Shown here piece after piece: positions 1-7,665 of a stretch of DNA of 64,000 bases. The position numbers and the translations under genes are program-made. The stretch's first letter is position 1; each line of letters starts with the position of its first letter. The DNA comes from Bacteroidales bacterium UBA1189 (lineage in GTDB: Bacteria > Bacteroidota > Bacteroidia > Bacteroidales > Bacteroidaceae): NCBI GenBank assembly GCA_002309805.1, contig DBYJ01000061.1:30118-94117 (forward strand). The letters are read 5' to 3'. The notes beneath the pieces were generated by a model, which saw only the letters and a list, made by a program, of their open reading frames with translations, did no database searches and was not told the origin of the DNA.

Positions 1-1041
1 GACGGCGACCTGAAGAACGAGATGATTGAGACCAGCTTCGGCTTCGATACCGCCACCAAGACCTACAGCGAGGTCATCGGCAACATCGAGCGCGACTGCA
101 ACTCAGCCCGCAAATACTGGCACTTCATCAAGCTCATGGGCCGTAGCGCCAGCCACGTTACGCTGGAGTGCGCCCTGCAGGTGCAGCCTAACATCACCCT
201 CATCGGCGAGGAGGTGGAGGCCAAGAACCAGACGCTCGACGATATCGTCACCTATATCGCCACCATCGTGGCCGACCGTGCCGCACGCGGCATGAACTTC
301 GGTACCGTCCTCGTGCCCGAAGGACTCATCGAGTTCATCCCTGCTATCAAGAAGCTCATCGCCGAGCTCAACGATCTCATCGCTGCCAATCAGGCTGAGT
401 TCGACACCATCGGCGCCGACGAGAAGATAGCCTTCATCAAGGCTCATCTCAGCGCAGCCAACGCCGCCATCTTCAACAGCCTGCCCGCCGGCGTCAGCCG
501 TCAGCTCGCCCTAGAGCGCGACCCGCACGGAAACGTCCAGGTCAGCCTTATCGAGACCGAGCAGCTGCTGGCCGAGATGGTCGCCACCAAGCTTGCTGCC
601 TGGAAGAAGGAGGGCAAGTTCACGGGCAAGTTCAGCACCCAGCACCACTTCTTCGGCTACGAGGGCCGTTGCGCCGCTCCGTCGAACTTCGATGCCGACT
701 ATTGCTACAGCCTGGGCTACAATGCCGCCATGCTGATTGCCGACGGTAAGACGGGCTACATGAGCAGCGTGCGCAACACCACGGCTCCTGCTGCCGAGTG
801 GATTGCCGGTGGCATCCCCATCACAGCCATGATGAATATGGAGCGCCGTGCCGGCGAGATGAAGCCCGTTATCCGCAAGGCTCTCGTAGAGCTCGACGGA
901 GCACCCTTCAAGGCCTTCGCAGCCATGCGCGACGAGTGGGCAAAGGAGACGCTCTATGTCTATCCCGGCCCCATCCAGTACTTCGGCCCGAGTGAGGTCT
1001 GCGACCAGACCACCAAGACGCTGCAGTACGAACAGGCCTGA
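1..1041 (+). CDS. pfp: PPi-dependent phosphofructokinase, 3' part
   Basis: Diphosphate:fructose-6-phosphate 1-phosphotransferase interconverts fructose 6-phosphate and fructose 1,6-bisphosphate using pyrophosphate in cytosolic glycolysis. The reading frame is open from base 1, so the gene starts before the window. The first residues, DGDLKNE, match the family's active-site block (TIDGDLKN type). It continues with SFGFDTATK, GRSASHVTLECALQ and VLVPEGLIEF, which are typical of the long clade of PPi-PFKs, and the visible 346 residues are its C-terminal part. The next gene begins three bases after the stop, so the two are probably co-transcribed. Family assignment is from motif recognition. PPi dependence rather than ATP is inferred from the clade. 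Confidence 0.9.
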   Translation, partial: DGDLKNEMIETSFGFDTATKTYSEVIGNIERDCNSARKYWHFIKLMGRSASHVTLECALQVQPNITLIGEEVEAKNQTLDDIVTYIATIVADRAARGMNFGTVLVPEGLIEFIPAIKKLIAELNDLIAANQAEFDTIGADEKIAFIKAHLSAANAAIFNSLPAGVSRQLALERDPHGNVQVSLIETEQLLAEMVATKLAAWKKEGKFTGKFSTQHHFFGYEGRCAAPSNFDADYCYSLGYNAAMLIADGKTGYMSSVRNTTAPAAEWIAGGIPITAMMNMERRAGEMKPVIRKALVELDGAPFKAFAAMRDEWAKETLYVYPGPIQYFGPSEVCDQTTKTLQYEQA

Positions 1042-1044
1042 CGC

Positions 1045-1932
1045 ATGGCAGCAAAGACGACGAAAACGACACGAAAGGCTTCTTCTTCGGTTTCCCGCAC
1101 GGGCACGAAGAAGCCCTCTTCTCGTTCGTCGTCGAAGACAGGAAAGTCCGGAAGACCCCGAAAGACCGGCAAGTCCCGCAAGCCAGCGGGCCGCACCCTG
1201 CTGACGTTGTTGGTCAGCGCCATGTTGCTGCTGGCTTTCTGGCGGCTTTTCATCCGTCCTGAGCTGAGGCGCCCCACCTACGGTACCGAGGCCTATCATG
1301 TGCGCATCCCCGACGGCTATGCCGTTCACGGCATCGACATCTCGCACCATCAGGGCGACATCAATTGGGAGAGACTTGCTGCGCTTCAGCAGGCCGATAT
1401 CCCCATCCGCTTCGTCTTCATCAAGGCTACGGAGGGCGGCGACCATGAGGATAAACGCTTCGACGAGAACTTCGCCGCAGCCCGCGAGCAGGGATTCATC
1501 CGAGGTGCCTACCACTTCTACAATCCCGCAACCGACCCTGTCGTGCAGGCTGACTTCTTCATCAGCCATGTGCCGTTGGAGAAAGGCGACCTTCCGCCCG
1601 TCATCGATGTGGAGAAAGCCCCGTCGCGTCTGCAGCAGCGCACGTTCTATGCCCAGTTGTCCCTCTTCCTCTTCCGTCTGGAGGCACATTATGGCGTCCG
1701 CCCCATCATCTATACCTCGTATAAGTTCAAGGAACGCTATCTTGCCGTTCCTGAGCTGGACCGCTATCCGCTGTGGATAGCCCATTATCATGTGGAGCAT
1801 CCGGGCTATCAGGGCGAATGGGCTTTTTGGCAGCATACCGACCGCGCCGTCCTGCCGGGTATAGACGAGAAAACCGACCTCAATGTCTTCCACGGCTCTT
1901 TGAAAGAACTCCAATCCCTAACCTTACCTTAA
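1045..1932 (+). CDS. Membrane-anchored GH25 lysozyme
   Basis: Glycoside hydrolase family 25 muramidase, expected to cut the MurNAc-GlcNAc bond of peptidoglycan in the periplasm. Residues 1-50 are Lys/Ser/Arg-rich and cytoplasmic in character. Residues about 51-72 form one hydrophobic segment (LLTLLVSAMLLLAFW), a signal anchor with no obvious cleavage site. The catalytic domain follows, with GIDISHHQG (Asp98), FIKATEGG, GAYHFYNP, the acidic pair VIDVEK (Asp188, Glu190) and FWQHT near the end. These are the expected GH25 active-site elements, so the enzyme looks intact. The ATG lies three bases after the pfp stop, which suggests translation coupled to that gene. The role could be wall remodelling or attack on other cells; the sequence does not decide. 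Confidence 0.9.
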   Translation: MAAKTTKTTRKASSSVSRTGTKKPSSRSSSKTGKSGRPRKTGKSRKPAGRTLLTLLVSAMLLLAFWRLFIRPELRRPTYGTEAYHVRIPDGYAVHGIDISHHQGDINWERLAALQQADIPIRFVFIKATEGGDHEDKRFDENFAAAREQGFIRGAYHFYNPATDPVVQADFFISHVPLEKGDLPPVIDVEKAPSRLQQRTFYAQLSLFLFRLEAHYGVRPIIYTSYKFKERYLAVPELDRYPLWIAHYHVEHPGYQGEWAFWQHTDRAVLPGIDEKTDLNVFHGSLKELQSLTLP

Positions 1933-1957
1933 ATCCTTAAAGTCCTTAAGGCCCTAA
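1931..1957 (+). repeat. Nonamer tandem repeat before a start codon
   Basis: The spacer between the GH25 gene and the next lipoprotein gene reads as three degenerate 9-nt units of the type TCCTTAAAG, TCCTTAAGG, CCCTAAATG. It ends in the upstream alternative ATG. It belongs to the class of short-period repeats found before several starts in this window. Confidence 0.6.
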
Positions 1958-1978
1958 ATGTCAAAATCCTCATCAATA

Positions 1979-3034
1979 ATGAAAAAGTTCATTCCCATCA
2001 CTCTATTATTTGCCGCCCTTCTCATGACCTCTTGCCAGAAGGAGTACGGTTATTATAGTTCATCCCGCGTGAAAGTCGTCGTCGACCTAACGGATGCCCT
2101 CACCGGCCTCGACGAGCAGAACGAGGGCGACTTCGTGCTTGACGAAGACCATGCTGTCCGCGTCCAGCTCTTCCTCTACGACGCTCAAGGCCACCTCTAT
2201 GCCGACCAATATGATTACGTCGATGGCTACTACCATACGAGGACTTATTATTTTGAGAATGTCCCCCTTGGCGATTATACCCTCATCGTCGCTACCGATG
2301 TGGTGGAGCGTACAGGAGCAGGAAAAAGCGCTTTTACACAGGTCTATTGGGACTTTCAGAACAAAGATCGTCTGGCTGCGTTCACGGTCGTCGGATTGGA
2401 TCAGATGGACATCATGGGCGAACGTTTGCTGACACTTACCGAAGAGGGCGTTTCCATCAACGGACGCCGCAACTCGAAGCGCGTCAGCATCGACGTCGAA
2501 CCTGTTACCGCTATGGTCTGCACTACCTTCCTGGATATCTTCTACTGGGACAAGAACGTGTTGAATGGCGAGCGCGCCAACCGTATCTACAACTACTTCG
2601 ACCTCAGCTACAAACACGACTACAATGTCGTCACCTTCGATCCCTCCCGCAACGATTATCCTTGGGCGTTCAGCGAATCGACGAACGAGTTTGACTACTA
2701 CCTTATCGACCGTATCTATCTTGAAAAGTTGGATGCCAAGAAGGTAAAGAACATCTACGGCTATCACGCCGTGTTACCGGGCATATACGGCTTCATGGGC
2801 TATGGCGAGTATCAGTTCAGCGGCAACGAGACCACCTACTCCAACCAGACCCGCACCTCGGGTACTGTCCGCATGGAGCCTGGACGGATGTACTATGTCG
2901 ATTTCGATATCAAGGAGTGGGAAGTCAACCTTGAGGGTGCCTCCTATACCCGTGCTAACCCGCAAGAACGAAGCAGAAATGAAGTACACGGAAGTGACGT
3001 TCGTCATCGCTCCTTACAGCGAGACAGCAAGTGA
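1979..3034 (+). CDS. Lipoprotein, possibly FimB/Mfa2-like
   Basis: Exported lipoprotein of about 351 residues. The start chosen is the ATG giving MKKFIPITLLFAALLMTSC, a lipoprotein signal with lipobox MTSC; an in-frame ATG seven codons upstream (1958) is less likely. Early segments (VRVQLFLYDAQGHLY, ENVPLGDYTLIVATD) resemble the beta-sandwich of FimB/Mfa2-type fimbrial anchor lipoproteins, where a short peptide chain is read out as 'G-x-Y-x-L-x-V'. This is a tentative family call. The last 18 codons overlap the start of prmA in another frame, so the C-terminal residues after about ANPQERS may be recent or a frameshift product. A 9-nt tandem repeat lies just before the start. Confidence 0.65.
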   Translation: MKKFIPITLLFAALLMTSCQKEYGYYSSSRVKVVVDLTDALTGLDEQNEGDFVLDEDHAVRVQLFLYDAQGHLYADQYDYVDGYYHTRTYYFENVPLGDYTLIVATDVVERTGAGKSAFTQVYWDFQNKDRLAAFTVVGLDQMDIMGERLLTLTEEGVSINGRRNSKRVSIDVEPVTAMVCTTFLDIFYWDKNVLNGERANRIYNYFDLSYKHDYNVVTFDPSRNDYPWAFSESTNEFDYYLIDRIYLEKLDAKKVKNIYGYHAVLPGIYGFMGYGEYQFSGNETTYSNQTRTSGTVRMEPGRMYYVDFDIKEWEVNLEGASYTRANPQERSRNEVHGSDVRHRSLQRDSK

Positions 3035-3866
3035 CCTCATAGCCGCGCTGACGGCCGATGTCGGCTTCGACAGCTTTGTCCCCACACCTGATGGCGTGCA
3101 GGGCTATATTCCTTCGGAGCAGTACGACGAGCCAGCTCTCCGGCAAGTGCTGGAGGCTTTCCCGATGCCTGAAACTACCGTTTCTTTTACCGCCTCTCCG
3201 ATGGAGGACAAGGACTGGAACGAGGAGTGGGAACGCAATTTCTTCCAGCCCATTGTGGTTGATGGGCGTGCTGTCGTCCACAGCACCTTCCATACCGACT
3301 ATCCGAAGGCTGAGTACGACATTGTCATCAATCCCCAGATGGCTTTTGGCACAGGTCATCACCAGACCACCCGCCTGATGATGTCCTACATTCTCGATGT
3401 CGACCTCGTTGGCAAGGACGTCCTCGATATGGGCTGTGGCACGGGTATCCTCGCCATCCTCGCCTGTATGCGTGGCGCCCGTCATGCCGACGCCATCGAC
3501 ATCGACCAATGGTGTGCCGACAATACCCGCGACAACATAGCCTTGCAACATGTTGACTCGTTGACTTGTGGACTTGTTGACCTTATAGACGTTCTTTGTG
3601 GCGATGCCTCCCTGCTGTCCGAGCTCGGTCCCTACGACGTCATTTTAGCCAACATCAACCGCAATATCCTTTTGGCCGACATGCCTACTTACGTTGCCCG
3701 CCTCCGCCCTGAGGGCCACCTTTTCATCAGCGGTTTCTACCTCTCCGACCTCCCCCTTCTCCGCGAGAAAGCCGCGACTCTCGGCCTCCGTTACCTCTCC
3801 CACCGCTCCGACTCCTCCTGGACCTCCGCCGAGTTCGTGCTTTCCAAATATGGAGAAAGTAGGTGA
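2979..3866 (+). CDS. prmA: Ribosomal protein L11 methyltransferase
   Basis: SAM-dependent methyltransferase of the PrmA family, which trimethylates ribosomal protein L11 in the cytoplasm. The 295-residue protein has the family layout: an N-terminal substrate-recognition domain (residues 1-about 100, with WNEEWERNF), then FGTGHHQTT near residue 122 and the SAM-binding loop LDMGCGTGILAI near residue 150, and later NINRNIL. The start ATG gives MKYTEVTFVI and lies inside the upstream lipoprotein gene (56-nt overlap); longer in-frame starts would give non-family sequence. Around bases 3550-3580 the gene carries an in-frame octamer repeat encoding HVDSLTCGLVDLID, between the SAM loop and the NINRN motif, where family members would normally have a short loop. 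Confidence 0.93.
   Translation: MKYTEVTFVIAPYSETASDLIAALTADVGFDSFVPTPDGVQGYIPSEQYDEPALRQVLEAFPMPETTVSFTASPMEDKDWNEEWERNFFQPIVVDGRAVVHSTFHTDYPKAEYDIVINPQMAFGTGHHQTTRLMMSYILDVDLVGKDVLDMGCGTGILAILACMRGARHADAIDIDQWCADNTRDNIALQHVDSLTCGLVDLIDVLCGDASLLSELGPYDVILANINRNILLADMPTYVARLRPEGHLFISGFYLSDLPLLREKAATLGLRYLSHRSDSSWTSAEFVLSKYGESR
3550..3580 (+). repeat. In-frame octamer array inside prmA
   Basis: Four degenerate 8-nt units (TTGACTCG, TTGACTTG, TGGACTTG, TTGACC) lie in frame within prmA. The reverse complement is the AGTCAACR octamer found in mutS2, the M64 peptidase gene and the metal permease gene. Confidence 0.75.
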
Positions 3867-3908
3867 AAAAAGATTGTTCACCAGCAGGAGAGAAACCTGT
3901 TGGTGAAC
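3866..3908 (-). terminator. Hairpin terminator downstream of tRNA-Ala
   Basis: A near-perfect 13-bp stem (GTTCACCAGCAGG with CCTGTTGGTGAAC, positions 3876-3908) with a 7-nt loop. On the minus strand it is followed by a T-rich run opposite the A-run at 3867-3872, so it best terminates the tRNA-Ala transcript. It may also block read-through from prmA. Confidence 0.75.
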
Positions 3909-3916
3909 ATCGCTTG

Positions 3917-3989
3917 TGGAGCATAGGAGACTCGAACTCCCAACCTATAGATTGCGAACCTATCGCTCTGCCAGTTGAGCTAATGCCCC
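3917..3989 (-). tRNA. tRNA-Ala (anticodon CGC)
   Basis: The reverse complement folds as a 73-nt tRNA. Acceptor GGGGCAT pairs with ATGCTCC, including the G3:U70 wobble that marks alanine tRNAs. The D arm is GCTC/GAGC. The anticodon loop TTCGCAA carries CGC (reads GCG). The T arm contains TTCGAGT, and the discriminator base is A. No CCA is encoded directly after it. Confidence 0.88.
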
Positions 3990-4351
3990 GATTGAACGAG
4001 TGAAAAGAAAGCTCGCTTGCTTTCCCGAGTGTGAGGGGTAAAGACGAAAGTCAATGCCCCGGTTTCGGGAGAGAAACTTGCGGGTGCAAAGATACGGCGT
4101 TTTTCTGAAACGGATGCAAAAAAGAGACGAAAAAATAGGGGGGAGGGGAATAAAAAAGGATAAAGGAAAGGGGCAATGAACAATAGAAACAGGAAAAACA
4201 CAGTTTTAGGAAAATTCCCCTGAAAGGATAGGGATTTTCCTGCATGGGGGTGAAATACCTGTAGTATTTTTGCAGCGAGAAAAAAGAGATGAACCGAAAA
4301 GACAAGAGATTGAAAACAGAATTATTTACCTTTAATTCAATAAAAAGAGCT
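3990..4351. other. Intergenic spacer with a probable promoter
   Basis: No supportable gene. It is purine-rich (several GGGG and AAAAA stretches). Near its end TATTTTTG at 4265-4272 matches the Bacteroidetes -7 box for the gene starting at 4352, but no good -33 TTTG lies 19-20 nt upstream. An imperfect inverted repeat (GGAAAATTCCC and GGGATTTTCC, 4209-4240) lies just before it and could be an operator. Function is unknown. Confidence 0.45.
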
Positions 4352-5941
4352 ATGAAAAGAGTATTATTCCTTAGTCTTATGATGACGGTCGTGCTGGGCA
4401 CGGTCTGCGCCCAGACGAACGATGACCTCTACTTCATCCCGAAGAAGAAGGCTGCTACGACTGCCACTTCGGCAGGTACTGTGACTTCTGAGCCGACGGC
4501 AAAGAAGGTGTCCGTGACGGCTGTGGGCGTCCGCGACGATGGCGAGACGGCTACGGTCGAGGTTGATCGTCCGTTGACGATGGACGAAGATACATACAAC
4601 CGCCGTGGTGTGCGCAGCTACATCGATGACGAGGGCAACTACGTACAGGAGGCCGAGGTCGAGGATCTTGCACTTCGCGTCCGCACGGTTGACGGCGACA
4701 CGCTTTACTACCGCGTGGATTCGCTCATCGTCAATCAGGAGGACGACGGCTGGGTGTATGGCTTCAACGGCGATGCCGAGGATTACGAATATGCCATGCG
4801 CATCATCCGCTTCCGCAACCCGCGTTACGCTATTCCCGTCAGCAGCCCGCTTTACTGGGACATTGTCTATGGCGGCAGTCTGTGGCCAATCTGGGACTGG
4901 AACATCTACGACGACGGCCTTTATGCCTACGTCTTCCCCTCTTCCTACAACTGGAGTTATTGGGACTGGCGCTTCAGCCCTTATAGCTGGCGCTGGGGAG
5001 GCCGTTATTGGGGCTGGCACGGCTATGGCAGCTGGTACAGCGACTGGTATGACCCATGGTTCGGCTTTGGTTATGGTTGGGGATATGATCCCTGGTATTA
5101 TGGCTATGGCCACGGTTGGGGTTGGGGCTATGGTGGCTACTACGGCTACTATGGTTGGGGACATCATCATCCCTACGGAGGTGGTTTTGCTTTCGAGAAC
5201 TCCCGTCGCAACAACCGTCACGCAGGCCTTGCTTCTACCCGCACAGGTTCTGGCGTTACCCGCAACGGCAATATGGCGCTGAATGGTGCTGGTGGTACTA
5301 CGCGCAGCGGTGCTACCACCCGGACAGGTAGCGTCACACGTACTGGCGACGACCGTACTGTAACCCGCACGGGTAGTGCAACGCGTAGCGGATCTGTCAC
5401 AGGAACTACCACACGTAGTGGTGCTACTACTCGCTCAGGGGCCGGACGTGTCGTCACTACCCGCAGCGGACAGTCCGCAGGGATGAGTAGCCGCACGGGC
5501 TCCGTCGGCACTTCCACGCGCACGGGTTCCTCATCTGTATCGCGCTCGAGTAGTACTGCTCGCACCAGCGACGGCCGTACAGGCTACACCCGCCAGAGCA
5601 CGTCGCGCAGCAGCTCTTCAGCTTCGTCGGGCTACAACCGCCCCAGCAGCAGCCGTTCGTCGGTCAGCTCCACTCCGCGCAGCTATAGTTCTGGCAGTTC
5701 AAGTAGCTCCTCTTATAGCAGCAGTTCGCGCAGCTCGTCTTCCTACAGCGGCAGCAGTTCCTACAGCGGCAGCAGCACACGTAGCAGCTCCTCTTACAGC
5801 GGTAGCAGCAGTTCACGCAGCAGCTCCTCCTATAGTAGCGGCAGCAGCTCGCGCAGCAGCGGCGGCGGCTCCTTCTCAAGTGGTGGCGGCTCGCGTGGCG
5901 GAGGTTCCGTTTCCAGCGGAGGCGGCAGCCGAGGCAGATAA
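4352..5941 (+). CDS. Secreted Tyr/Trp/Gly- and Ser-rich low-complexity protein
   Basis: A 529-residue exported protein with signal peptide MKRVLFLSLMMTVVLGTVCA followed by Q. The start is the ATG at 4352; an upstream in-frame ATG (4289) would add a charged leader before the signal. Three zones are visible. Residues 20-about 200 are ordinary acidic sequence (RRGVRSYIDDEGNYVQEAEVED). Residues about 200-290 are extremely rich in Trp, Tyr, Gly and His (GYGWGYDPWYYGYGHGWG). Residues about 295-529 are Thr/Ser/Arg/Gly low complexity with recurring TRTGS, TRSGA and SSSYSGSS words. No catalytic motif is visible. Similar composition occurs in surface or matrix proteins, but function is unknown. A barrel gene follows 61 bp downstream. 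Confidence 0.8.
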   Translation: MKRVLFLSLMMTVVLGTVCAQTNDDLYFIPKKKAATTATSAGTVTSEPTAKKVSVTAVGVRDDGETATVEVDRPLTMDEDTYNRRGVRSYIDDEGNYVQEAEVEDLALRVRTVDGDTLYYRVDSLIVNQEDDGWVYGFNGDAEDYEYAMRIIRFRNPRYAIPVSSPLYWDIVYGGSLWPIWDWNIYDDGLYAYVFPSSYNWSYWDWRFSPYSWRWGGRYWGWHGYGSWYSDWYDPWFGFGYGWGYDPWYYGYGHGWGWGYGGYYGYYGWGHHHPYGGGFAFENSRRNNRHAGLASTRTGSGVTRNGNMALNGAGGTTRSGATTRTGSVTRTGDDRTVTRTGSATRSGSVTGTTTRSGATTRSGAGRVVTTRSGQSAGMSSRTGSVGTSTRTGSSSVSRSSSTARTSDGRTGYTRQSTSRSSSSASSGYNRPSSSRSSVSSTPRSYSSGSSSSSSYSSSSRSSSSYSGSSSYSGSSTRSSSSYSGSSSSRSSSSYSSGSSSRSSGGGSFSSGGGSRGGGSVSSGGGSRGR

Positions 5942-6002
5942 AGAAATGCCATTAATAATAGAGAAAAGTTATTAAAACGTTGAATCATTAAACTCTACAG
6001 AT

Positions 6003-7577
6003 ATGAAAAAGATAGCATTTTCCCTGGCAACAGCATTCCTGTGCGCACTCTCTATGCAGGCACAGACCACATACGAGGCTGCAAACCTCCTCGGTGGTGA
6101 CCTCGCTGGTACGGCTCGCTACGTCGGCATGGGCGGCGCCATGAGCGCTCTCGGCGCAGACATCAGCACCATTCGTACCAATCCTGCAGGCATCGGTCTC
6201 TATCGCAGCTGCGACCTGATGGCCACCTTCGGCGGCGTAGGCATCACGCAGAAAACGGGCAATTATACCAATTTCCAGCCTCGCGGCACGTTCGACAACT
6301 TCGGATTGGTCATTGCCAGCAAGCATAGCAACGAGGGCATCCTCCGCTTTGTCAACTTCGGCTTCAACTACCAGCGCGTAAAGGACTTCAATGGAAAGAT
6401 GAATTGGTCGGGCAACTTGAACGGTCTCTCGCAGACGGCGCAGATGGCTTGGCAGGTTTATCAGAACGACCCGGCTATTGGCGATGCCTTCTTCGACCAA
6501 AGCAACGAGCAATGGGGCTTTACGCATCACAACTATTATGATGATCCAAACTACGGTTGGCTCAGTCTGCTGGGTGCCGACGGACGTCTCGTCGATGCCA
6601 CAGCCTTCAACGACGGCTATTTCTATCCGTCTGATTATGGCGAGTACTCAGGCGAGGAAAAGGGCCATATCGGCGAATATGATTTCAACCTATCTTTCAA
6701 CTTTGTTGACCAAGTCTATTTAGGCGCCACGCTCGGCATTACGGATGTGTACTATGCCTACAACTCGGTCTATCGTGAGGACTTCGAGGACGGCAATTAT
6801 ACGTTGGAGAACTGGTACAAGACGAAAGGCACGGGCTATAGCTTGCGGTTGGGTGCTATCATCCGTCCCTTCGAGGAATCCTCGTTCCGCATCGGTTTGT
6901 CCGCTTCGACGCCTACTTTCTACAGCCATTTGACGGACTACAACTCGGCTATTGTCAGCACCACCTTGTACGATGCCGGCGTGGATGAGTACGGCAACGT
7001 GGCAGACGTTCAGTACCAGATGGACACCATGTCGGAGGACGCTTTTGGTGGCGATTGCTACACGAAGTACACCAATATCGCTCCGGGTAATGTGAACGTG
7101 AGCCTCGGCTACACGCTGGAGAGCGGCCTCGCCCTCGGCGCTGAGTGGGAGTACACGGACTATAGTGCTGTTCGCCTCTACGAGGGTGACGGCAGGGAGA
7201 ATACTACCATCAACCAGCACACGAAAGATAACCTCTGCGGACAGCACACCTTCCGCGTGGGCTTGGAGAAGAAGTTCTTCGACAGCCTCTATGCTCGTCT
7301 GGGCTACAACTACGCTACGGGCGGCTACAAGAGCGATGCCTGGAAGATGATCCCCATCAACTCCGTGCAGACGAATACCGACTATAAGAACATCCTGAAC
7401 ACAAATACGTTCTCGGGCGGCATCGGCTTCCGTGGCGAGGTCTTCTATGCCGACTTGGCTTTGGCATACAGCACTCGTAATGCTGACTTCTATCCCTTCG
7501 AGAACGTCAATCTGAAAGCGATTCCGATGACGCGCAACATGTTCAAGGGAATTGTTACTATGGGATTCCGCTTCTAA
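6003..7577 (+). CDS. OmpP1/FadL-type outer-membrane protein
   Basis: A 524-residue beta-barrel of the OmpP1/FadL (toluene/fatty-acid channel-like) group as found throughout Bacteroidetes, expected to let hydrophobic compounds cross the outer membrane. Signal peptide MKKIAFSLATAFLCALSMQAQ is followed by the characteristic N-terminal hatch-like stretch with GTARYVGMGGAMSALGADISTIRTNPAGIGLYR. The rest alternates aromatic strands and ends GIVTMGFRF with a terminal Phe, the usual outer-membrane insertion signal. The substrate cannot be read from sequence. It is followed by a strong hairpin shared with the converging mutS2 gene. Confidence 0.88.
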   Translation: MKKIAFSLATAFLCALSMQAQTTYEAANLLGGDLAGTARYVGMGGAMSALGADISTIRTNPAGIGLYRSCDLMATFGGVGITQKTGNYTNFQPRGTFDNFGLVIASKHSNEGILRFVNFGFNYQRVKDFNGKMNWSGNLNGLSQTAQMAWQVYQNDPAIGDAFFDQSNEQWGFTHHNYYDDPNYGWLSLLGADGRLVDATAFNDGYFYPSDYGEYSGEEKGHIGEYDFNLSFNFVDQVYLGATLGITDVYYAYNSVYREDFEDGNYTLENWYKTKGTGYSLRLGAIIRPFEESSFRIGLSASTPTFYSHLTDYNSAIVSTTLYDAGVDEYGNVADVQYQMDTMSEDAFGGDCYTKYTNIAPGNVNVSLGYTLESGLALGAEWEYTDYSAVRLYEGDGRENTTINQHTKDNLCGQHTFRVGLEKKFFDSLYARLGYNYATGGYKSDAWKMIPINSVQTNTDYKNILNTNTFSGGIGFRGEVFYADLALAYSTRNADFYPFENVNLKAIPMTRNMFKGIVTMGFRF

Positions 7578-7600
7578 AATAACTTCTATGTAATGTTGGC

Positions 7601-7632
7601 AGGCGGGCTGTTCCGTGAGGGACAGCCCGCCT
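7601..7632. terminator. Bidirectional terminator hairpin
   Basis: AGGCGGGCTGTTCC (7601-7614) pairs with GGGACAGCCCGCCT (7619-7632) around a GTGA loop. It lies between the converging barrel gene and mutS2, so it can serve both. T-runs are weak on either side. Confidence 0.75.
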
Positions 7633-7665
7633 GATTATTATAAGGGAAATCCTAAGAAAAACTGG

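Noticed and set aside
511..1914. Long minus-strand open frame of 467 codons
   Set aside because: It is antisense to pfp and the GH25 gene, both with clear family motifs. The predicted protein has no domain and an improbable composition; it is a shadow of high-GC codons.
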